Assembly: GCA_964439745.1 (NCBI GenBank)
Contig: CAYTQK010000071.1
Location: 1-12,973, forward strand
Direction: 5' to 3'
From: CAYTQK01 sp964439745
GTDB taxonomy: Bacteria; Desulfobacterota; Desulfobacteria; Desulfobacterales; Desulfosudaceae
DNA length: 12,973 nucleotides
A program made the translations under genes and the position numbers. How positions within the stretch are numbered: position 1 is the stretch's first letter; the number at the start of each line of letters is the position of its first letter. Shown in pieces: positions 5,650 through 11,231 of the stretch. The notes beneath the pieces were generated by a model. That model had not been told where the DNA came from, did no database searches, and saw nothing but the letters and a program-made list of their open reading frames with translations.

Positions 5650-6849
5650 ATGTGGAAACAAATTTTTTCCGGTATCAGTGTGGCAGCGCTGTTTTTTTCC
5701 CTCGGGGCCGTGTCGGTTACGGCGGAAGAGGGTGTGACCGACCGGGTCATTCACATCGGGCAGACCGGTCCCTTGACCGGCCCGGCCAAGCTGTGGGGCG
5801 GTTCGGTCAAGGGAGTGGCCCTGCGGATCGCCATGGAAAATGAAAAAGGGGGTGTTCATGGCCGCCGAATCTCGCATCACGTGCATGACGACGCCTACAA
5901 CCCGGCCCGCACCAAGGCCGACGTCAAGCGATTGCAGGAAGGGGTGGGCATGTTTGCCTGGGTCGGCACCATCGGCACCGCCAACGCCCTGGCGGTCAAA
6001 GACTACCTGATGAATCGCGCTATTCCCTGGGTGGGCCCGTTTACCGGGTCCCGGGCCATGTTTGATCCGCCCGAAGAGTACCTGTTTTCCATCTACCCGC
6101 CCTATACCTTTGAAATCGACCTGCTGTTTGATTATGCCGTCAAGGAATTGGGCAAAAAACGGGTGGCCATTGTGTACCAGGCTGACAGTTACGGGCATGA
6201 CGGCCTGGCAGGTGCCCGGCAAGCGCTGCAGCGGCATGACCTGTCGCTGGTGGCCGAAGTCCCCATCAATCCGCAAAGCGTGGATATGGCCGACGCCGTG
6301 GCCCGTCTCTATCAGGCCCGGGCGGATACCGTGCTCATCTGGATCAGCCCCTTCACCGCCCTGCACCTGATGAAAGTGGCGGAAAAGATGAATTATGAAC
6401 CCCAATGGCTGGGCTCCAGCACCCTGTCCATGTTTTCCGTGTTTTATGAATTGAGCCAGGGGCTGGTGGAAGGACTGATCACGCCGCATTTCCGGACGGA
6501 CGACCAGGCCAGGCTGGACGATATTCGCCGGGCCCACGACCGGCTGGATCCGGAGGAACCCTTCAGCACCGCCTATTTGCTGGGGTTCGCGGTGGGTGAC
6601 CTGCTGGTGGAAGGTCTGCAGCGCTGCGGCCCCGATCCCACCCGGGAAGGGCTGGTCAAGGCCCTGGAGGGGATCAACGCTGAAAACTACCAGGCCTATA
6701 CCAAAGCCTTTACATACGCCCCCTATGATCCCGACGATCCCATGTGCCGCCTGGGTACCCGGGAGATTTTTCTGCAGCAGTGCCTGGCTGGCGGCAAATC
6801 AAAAAAAATCACCGACTGGGCCTCGATTACGGATTGGGGCCAGGAGTAA
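5650..6849 (+). CDS. Periplasmic substrate-binding protein, LivK-type (branched-chain amino acid ABC family)
   Basis: 399 residues. A Sec signal peptide covers residues 1-25 (charged start, hydrophobic core, VTA before EEG), so the mature protein is exported. The mature part starts with IHIGQTGPLTGPAKLWG, the typical opening of the Peripla_BP_6 family, followed by a two-lobe type I binding fold. Conserved-looking stretches include the lobe hinge region VAIVYQADSYGHDG and the C-terminal STAYLLGFAVGDLLVEGL. Members bind amino acids, amides, urea or aromatic acids and hand them to LivHMGF-type permeases; the ligand here is unknown. No permease or ATPase genes are in the window, so it is an orphan. 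AGGAGG lies 5 nt before the ATG. An aldehyde dehydrogenase gene follows after 176 bp. Confidence 0.88.
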   Translation: MWKQIFSGISVAALFFSLGAVSVTAEEGVTDRVIHIGQTGPLTGPAKLWGGSVKGVALRIAMENEKGGVHGRRISHHVHDDAYNPARTKADVKRLQEGVGMFAWVGTIGTANALAVKDYLMNRAIPWVGPFTGSRAMFDPPEEYLFSIYPPYTFEIDLLFDYAVKELGKKRVAIVYQADSYGHDGLAGARQALQRHDLSLVAEVPINPQSVDMADAVARLYQARADTVLIWISPFTALHLMKVAEKMNYEPQWLGSSTLSMFSVFYELSQGLVEGLITPHFRTDDQARLDDIRRAHDRLDPEEPFSTAYLLGFAVGDLLVEGLQRCGPDPTREGLVKALEGINAENYQAYTKAFTYAPYDPDDPMCRLGTREIFLQQCLAGGKSKKITDWASITDWGQE

Positions 6850-6947
6850 CCCCGGCAGCCGCGCGCCAATCAACTTGTGAACTGCTTGGGCGGACCGTCC
6901 GTTGAAAATTTTGGTGCCTGTGTTGTTCAAAAAAAAAATGCGTGATT

Positions 6948-6971
6948 CGTTATGCCAAATATGTCATAACG
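6948..6971. promoter_or_regulatory. Operator-like palindrome, copy 2
   Basis: CGTTATGCCA (6948-6957), AATA, TGTCATAACG (6962-6971). The right half and centre are identical to the palindrome at 457-480, and the whole differs from it at two positions, one of them restoring symmetry. It lies 54 bp before the aldehyde dehydrogenase start. I could not find a convincing -35/-10 pair beside this copy. A small GTGTG/CACAC hairpin (6975-6979 and 6984-6988) follows. Confidence 0.7.
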
Positions 6972-7025
6972 AGAGTGTGCGTTCACACACACTTGAATTG
7001 AATCTTCTGATAAGGAGGAACCGCC

Positions 7026-8486
7026 ATGCCACAAGCCATGAACGCTTCGAAACAGGATGTTTCTGCGGAAGATCAGGACGCGCCTACCGAGCTGGACCGG
7101 CTTTTTATCCTGCAGAAAACGGCCTGCCTGAACAACCCGCTGCCGGCCGCCGGCGAGCGCATCGCCCACCTCCAGCGCCTGAAAAAAAGCCTGGTTCAAT
7201 ACAAAGACAAGCTGGCCGCGGCCGTCAATGCCGATTTCGGCGCCCGCAGCCACGATGAAACCTGGCTGGCGGAAGTAGTGGCCGCGATTGAAGGCATCAA
7301 GCACAACGTCCGCCATATCAAAAAATGGATGAAACCGTCCCGGCACCTGCCCGGCATGCTGTACCTGCCGGCTGCGGCCAAAGTCTATTATCAGCCCCTG
7401 GGCGTGGTCGGTATCATTTCTCCCTGGAACTACCCGGTCTATCTTTCCGTCGGCGGCCCCCTGGTGAGCGTTCTGGCCGCGGGTAACCGGGTCATCCTGC
7501 GGGTGAGCCGGGAAGTTCCCCGGACAGCCGAAGTGCTCAAACAGCTCATCGGCGACACCTTCACCGAAGACCAGGTGGCCCTGTTGACCGGCCAGGAGGT
7601 CTCCGGTCGGGACTTTACCGCCATCCCCTGGGACCATCTTGTCTTTACCGGTTCCACCAGGGCCGGTAAACAGGTCATGCGGGCCGCGGCCGACAACCTG
7701 ACGCCGGTAACCCTGGAACTGGGCGGGAAATCACCGGCCATAGTCAGTGCCGAGGTGCCGATAAAAGACGCGGCCCGGCGCATTGCCTGGGGTAAAATGC
7801 TCAATGCCGGTCAGACCTGCGTGGCCCCCGATTACGTGCTTTGTCCGGAAAGCCGGGTGGGTCCTTTTATTGATGCCGTACGTCAGGCTGTGGCCGGGAT
7901 GTATCCTTCCTTGAAACACAACCCGGATTTTACGGGGGTTGAAAATGATCAGCAATACGAACATCTGCAGGGGCTGCTGCAGGACGCCCGGGAAAAGGGG
8001 GCTGAGATCATCGTCATCAACCCGGACGGGGAGGACTTCAGCGGCACCCGGAAATTACCGCTGCACATTATTCTGAAGGCCACCGACGAGATGGCCGTGC
8101 TGAAAAAAGAAATCTTCGGACCGATTCTGCCGATCATTCCCTACCGGCAGATCACAGAGGCGGTGGCCTATATCAACCATCGCCCCCGCCCCCTGGCCCT
8201 GTACTATTTTGATTATAACCGCCAAAACGCGGAATATATCATCAACAACACCCATTCCGGCGGTGTGCTGATCAATGACACCATCGTTCACGTGCCGCAG
8301 GACACCATCCCCTTCGGCGGCATCGGTCAGTCCGGCATGGGCCACTATCACGGCCGGGCCGGGTTTCTGGCGTTCTCAAAAGAAAAAGGGGTGCTGTTTA
8401 AACCGAAGTTCAACACCGGCAAGCTGATTTACCCGCCCTATGGCAAACGGGTCCATCAACTGATTTATAAAATGCTGTTAAAATGA
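7026..8486 (+). CDS. Aldehyde dehydrogenase, coniferyl-aldehyde-dehydrogenase-like
   Basis: 486 residues, normal for the class-3/CALDH branch of the NAD(P)-dependent aldehyde dehydrogenases, which oxidise aldehydes to carboxylic acids in the cytoplasm. SPWNYP is at 132-137. The nucleotide-binding GSTRAGK is at 209-215. The general base Glu231 lies in LELGGKSP, and the catalytic Cys265 lies in NAGQTCVAPDYVL. EIFGPILPI (362-370) and PFGGIGQSGMG (429-439) follow. The N-terminal IKKWMKP (98-104) is typical of coniferyl aldehyde dehydrogenases. The cofactor-binding KPSE motif reads RVSR at 159-162, a double change to Arg. AAGGAGG lies 7 nt before the ATG. The palindrome at 6948-6971 suggests regulation shared with the minus-strand ferredoxin-domain gene. 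The true aldehyde is unknown. Confidence 0.93.
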   Translation: MPQAMNASKQDVSAEDQDAPTELDRLFILQKTACLNNPLPAAGERIAHLQRLKKSLVQYKDKLAAAVNADFGARSHDETWLAEVVAAIEGIKHNVRHIKKWMKPSRHLPGMLYLPAAAKVYYQPLGVVGIISPWNYPVYLSVGGPLVSVLAAGNRVILRVSREVPRTAEVLKQLIGDTFTEDQVALLTGQEVSGRDFTAIPWDHLVFTGSTRAGKQVMRAAADNLTPVTLELGGKSPAIVSAEVPIKDAARRIAWGKMLNAGQTCVAPDYVLCPESRVGPFIDAVRQAVAGMYPSLKHNPDFTGVENDQQYEHLQGLLQDAREKGAEIIVINPDGEDFSGTRKLPLHIILKATDEMAVLKKEIFGPILPIIPYRQITEAVAYINHRPRPLALYYFDYNRQNAEYIINNTHSGGVLINDTIVHVPQDTIPFGGIGQSGMGHYHGRAGFLAFSKEKGVLFKPKFNTGKLIYPPYGKRVHQLIYKMLLK

Positions 8487-8574
8487 TGGCCTGGCATACC
8501 CGGTACCAGGCCTCAAAATACGGATCCACATCAAGCACCTTGATGACGAACATACTTCCTTTGACTTTGGCCAT
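8410..8574 (-). CDS. Possible small open frame, or remnant
   Basis: 54 codons from ATG at 8574, with GAGG 7 nt upstream. The first 30 residues (MAKVKGSMFVIKVLDVDPYF and on) read like ordinary protein. The second half runs antisense into the 3' end of the aldehyde dehydrogenase gene and turns into Cys/Arg-rich sequence before the stop. I recognise no family. It may be the preserved start of a gene whose rest was lost, or chance. Confidence 0.2.
   Translation of the reverse strand: MAKVKGSMFVIKVLDVDPYFEAWYRVCQAIILTAFYKSVDGPVCHRAGKSACRC
8488..8512. terminator. Hairpin right after the aldehyde dehydrogenase stop
   Basis: GGCCTGG (8488-8494) and CCAGGCC (8506-8512) form a perfect 7-bp GC-rich stem 2 nt after the stop codon, with inner complementarity (ACC/GGT) that could lengthen it. 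On the plus strand it is followed by TCAAAATA rather than a T-run, so termination would be weak. On the minus strand it is followed by ATCATTTT. Confidence 0.4.
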
Positions 8575-8778
8575 CGGGGTCCTCACCGGGATAGCCGATC
8601 ACGGCCAGGGGGCCGCAAGTCCCGACCAGGAGATAAGTATGGGGGTGTCCTTATGCTTTAAAATAAAAAAAGCTTACCAAGGAAAATTTTTTAATTAATG
8701 ACACATGTGCTTTTTTGTCACATACCCAACCAAACCCCGTATATTTCAAGAGTTTTTTTAATTTCTCCCTCCTGAGAC

Positions 8779-8809
8779 TTGCGGTTGTGTTCAAAGCAAC
8801 TCGTAAAAA
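8779..8809. repeat. Diverged copy of the right arm of the 761-879 repeat
   Basis: Aligned without gaps to 849-879, 23 of 31 bases match, and most differences are transitions. The shared blocks include TTCAAA/CTCAAA and AACTCGT/GACTCGT. No matching left arm is visible nearby, so this would be a decayed half-element. Confidence 0.35.
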
Positions 8810-9047
8810 TCCCGAGCGACCTTCTTATCATAAAAAGCCAGGACGTTTTGAAACTATCTGTATGGCGGACTTCGCCTGGGTTGCCGGCCGGAAAATCAGG
8901 AACCATGACCAAGGACTGCAGCGGATACGACTGCCGGCATAATGTTTGCAATGGCTTAGTACACAATCCACACAATCTGAAAAGGTTTCAGCCGTGTATG
9001 GATTGGGTTCGTCTTTTCATGTAAACAAAAAACCAAGGAGGTAAACC

Positions 9048-9431
9048 ATGGAACGATGCAAATCATTAACAATTATGCTTGTTTTTGTTGTTATGTTTCT
9101 TGTGGGCGGGTTTGGACCGGCCCTTGCCGGCAACAACCCTGATGATGTTTATGAAAATGAAGCTGACAAAAACACGGAAATGTCCGCCGAAGAGATAAAA
9201 AACGAAGACATTAAAGCCTTTGTTGCGGCGGCCAAAGAAATTCAGGAGATCCGGGATGATTATGCCGAAAAGATTACCGGCACCGAGGATGCTGATTACA
9301 ACGACTTGAGAAAAGAGGCTGTCAAGAAGATGGTTGAAACCATTGAAGACCAGGGCATTGATGAAAAAACCTACCGCGGCATTGCCTATCATGCTCAAAA
9401 AGACAAAGAACTGCTTTCCCGGATCTATTGA
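9048..9431 (+). CDS. Exported DUF4168-like protein
   Basis: 127 residues. A signal peptide covers residues 1-27 (MERCK start, hydrophobic core, ALA before GNN). After an acidic linker (about 28-50), residues 52-127 resemble the DUF4168 domain. It is mostly helical, with the pattern IKAFVAAAKEIQEIRDDYAEKI, then LRKEAVKKMVETIEDQGIDEKTYRGIAYHAQKDKELLSRIY. The family is exported and of unknown function; I assign it from the pattern alone. AAGGAGG lies 6 nt before the ATG, a strong start. The next gene, for a PTS Enzyme I homologue, begins 118 bp downstream, beyond a strong hairpin. Codons are richer in A/T at third positions than in the genes left of 8486. Confidence 0.75.
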   Translation: MERCKSLTIMLVFVVMFLVGGFGPALAGNNPDDVYENEADKNTEMSAEEIKNEDIKAFVAAAKEIQEIRDDYAEKITGTEDADYNDLRKEAVKKMVETIEDQGIDEKTYRGIAYHAQKDKELLSRIY

Positions 9432-9486
9432 TTTAATTTGTTTTTCAGTTTTTCAAAGCAAGTTGGATATTTTTTCCTTAAACAAA

Positions 9487-9522
9487 GCGCCGGCCAGAGA
9501 CAGTCTTTCCTCTGGCCGGCGC
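9487..9522. other. Perfect 13-bp GC-rich hairpin between the DUF4168 and Enzyme I genes
   Basis: GCGCCGGCCAGAG (9487-9499) and CTCTGGCCGGCGC (9510-9522) form a perfect stem with a 10-nt loop. On the plus strand no T-run follows (CACCTGCTG). On the minus strand the stem is followed by TTTGTTTAAGG. It may be a leaky terminator, an mRNA-stabilising or processing site, or a site that sets the expression ratio of the flanking genes. It ends 12 nt before the ribosome binding site of the next gene. Confidence 0.6.
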
Positions 9523-9549
9523 CACCTGCTGTATGGAGAGAGTTTATAG

Positions 9550-11184
9550 ATGCGCGAGGAGGACATAAGCAGGAAATTTTCCGGCAAGCCGATTTCTCCC
9601 GGGCTGGGGCAGGGTAAGACCTTCATTTATAGAAAAAACCTGTGGCGTTTTAATGGCTTTCAGGATATAGAAGTGTCCGAGGTTGAAGCCGAGATAAGGC
9701 GCTTTGAATTAGCCCTTGCGGAGGTGCTGCGGGATCTCAGGAATGTTGCCGAGCAGGTAGCCGAAGAAATCGATGAGGACTTTTCGGCTATTTTCCAGGC
9801 GCATATGGCAATGGTCAACGATGATATCCTGAAGTCGGAGGTAAAAAAAAAAATCAGGGAAGAACAGGTTAGCGCCGGTAGTGCTATTATCATGGTATTC
9901 GGTCGCTGGGAACGGCGTTTCAGCGCAATGGAGGCAGAGATAGCCAGCGAGAAGGCAGACGATATCCATGACCTGACACAACGGCTTGTTTTGGCGCTTG
10001 CCGGAGTTGGCGCTCACGAACTGGAGGGACATCTGCCGCAGGGCGCCGTGCTGGTAACCAACCGCTTAATGCCTTCGGATACCATATTTCTCTCCGGCCG
10101 CAAAGTATCGGCCGTGGTCCTTGAAACCGGCGGCAAAGCTTCACACGCCGCCTTATTCGCACGCGAAATGGGCCTTCCCTGTGTTTCCGGGATTCAAGGC
10201 GTTACAGATAAAGTGCCATCCGGAATCCCGGCTTTGGTGGATGCAGATGAAGGCATTGTCATTATCAACCCGGATAAAAAGAAAAAAAATTTTTTCCGGG
10301 AAAAGCGCCAACAGCAACATCGACGCAAATCCCAGGTCCGGGCGCAGTCTCATGAACCGGCAATTACCCGGAGCGGAAAAGCAGTATCCGTGCTGGCCAA
10401 TGTGGGACAGAAAGAGGATTTAGAAGAAGCAATAAAAAACGGTGCTGATGGCATCGGGTTATACCGGCTTGAGAACATATACCTGGGTCGTCAGAGCCCG
10501 GCGGACTATAACCGCCTGTTTAAAGAAACGCGGGAGACGCTTTCACCGGCCGGGCAATTACCGATATCTGTCCGGCTGCTGGATATCGGCGCAGACAAAC
10601 CCTTTTCTTTTAAAAAAAGGCAGCGGGAGACCAACCCCTCTTTGGGCCGGCGCGGCATCCGTTTTCTTCTTGACTACCCGGAACTGCTGCAAACGCAGCT
10701 GGAGGTAATTCTTCAATTGTCCCGGATTTTTGACCTTGATGTGCTGGTGCCCATGGTGACACTGCCTTCTGATATTCAAAGAGTAAAAGACCTTCTGGTA
10801 AAGACGGCCTCCCGGACAAAGGCCGGCCCCATACCAAAGCTGGGCGCTATGATTGAAACACCGGCGGCGGCTCTGTCTGCTCCTGAAATCAGTCAACATG
10901 CGGATTTTTTGAGTTTTGGCACCAACGATCTCACCCAGTACACCTTGGCCGCCGACAGAGAGAACGCAGCGGTTGACGGTTATTTTGATGATACCCATGA
11001 GGCTGTTTTCCGTCTGCTCAAAATCGCTGTCAGTGAGGCGCCGCAGATACCATGGTCGATCTGTGGAGAATTGGCCGGCCGGGAGGAAGCCCTCCCCCAA
11101 ATACTCAATTGCGGCATCACAACCCTGAGTGTTGCTCCCCCTTTGATTCCAGGAATCAAAGAAGCCGTTCGCCAATGCGATTGA
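9550..11184 (+). CDS. ptsI: Phosphoenolpyruvate-protein phosphotransferase (PTS Enzyme I) homologue
   Basis: 544 residues, slightly short of the usual 570 or so. Enzyme I takes phosphate from PEP onto a histidine and passes it to HPr. The order is normal. There is an N-terminal strand (SGKPISPGLGQGKTF), then a helical HPr-binding segment (about 42-150). The phosphohistidine domain has His199 in GGKASHAALFAREMGLP. The PEP-binding barrel has GIGLYR (301-306), RLLDIGADKP (342-351) and NPSLGRRGIR (362-371). It continues with METPAAA-like IETPAAA (435-441), SFGTNDLTQYTLAADR (455-470) and the catalytic Cys505 in ICGELAG. There is no N-terminal GAF domain as in PtsP. The residue two before the His is Ala where Thr is usual. 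GGAGAG precedes the ATG by 9 nt. No HPr gene is in the window. Confidence 0.92.
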   Translation: MREEDISRKFSGKPISPGLGQGKTFIYRKNLWRFNGFQDIEVSEVEAEIRRFELALAEVLRDLRNVAEQVAEEIDEDFSAIFQAHMAMVNDDILKSEVKKKIREEQVSAGSAIIMVFGRWERRFSAMEAEIASEKADDIHDLTQRLVLALAGVGAHELEGHLPQGAVLVTNRLMPSDTIFLSGRKVSAVVLETGGKASHAALFAREMGLPCVSGIQGVTDKVPSGIPALVDADEGIVIINPDKKKKNFFREKRQQQHRRKSQVRAQSHEPAITRSGKAVSVLANVGQKEDLEEAIKNGADGIGLYRLENIYLGRQSPADYNRLFKETRETLSPAGQLPISVRLLDIGADKPFSFKKRQRETNPSLGRRGIRFLLDYPELLQTQLEVILQLSRIFDLDVLVPMVTLPSDIQRVKDLLVKTASRTKAGPIPKLGAMIETPAAALSAPEISQHADFLSFGTNDLTQYTLAADRENAAVDGYFDDTHEAVFRLLKIAVSEAPQIPWSICGELAGREEALPQILNCGITTLSVAPPLIPGIKEAVRQCD

Positions 11185-11200
11185 TAAGCCGTCCTCTTTG

Positions 11201-11220
11201 AGTCAAACAAGTTTTTGACT
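11201..11220 (+). other. Small hairpin before the antiporter gene
   Basis: AGTCAAA (11201-11207) and TTTGACT (11214-11220) form a perfect 7-bp stem with a 6-nt loop, ending 11 nt before the antiporter ATG in the 47-bp gap. No T-run follows. It would sit next to the weak ribosome binding site (GAAAG) and could limit translation. Confidence 0.35.
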
Positions 11221-11231
11221 GAAAGTAAAAC

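Larger units (their letters stand above)
8487..9047. other. Intergenic region without a firm gene
   Basis: About 560 bp. It holds the hairpin at 8488-8512, the start of a possible small minus-strand frame (8410-8574), an AT-rich stretch near 8640-8760 and a TGACA/TGTCA dyad (8699-8703 and 8716-8720). At 8779-8809 is a diverged copy of the right arm of the 761-879 repeat. Plus-strand open frames at 8483-8698, 8715-8942 and 8779-9024 lack good start signals and any family resemblance. I could not assign a promoter for the gene at 9048. Confidence 0.6.

Noticed and set aside
5632..6537. Minus-strand open frame of 301 codons opposite the binding-protein gene
   Set aside because: The plus-strand gene has a signal peptide, a ribosome binding site and family motifs; the antisense product has none of these.
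8483..9024. Several plus-strand open frames of 60-80 codons in the 8487-9047 gap
   Set aside because: They overlap each other, lack Shine-Dalgarno sequences or ATG starts, and show no family pattern or signal peptide.
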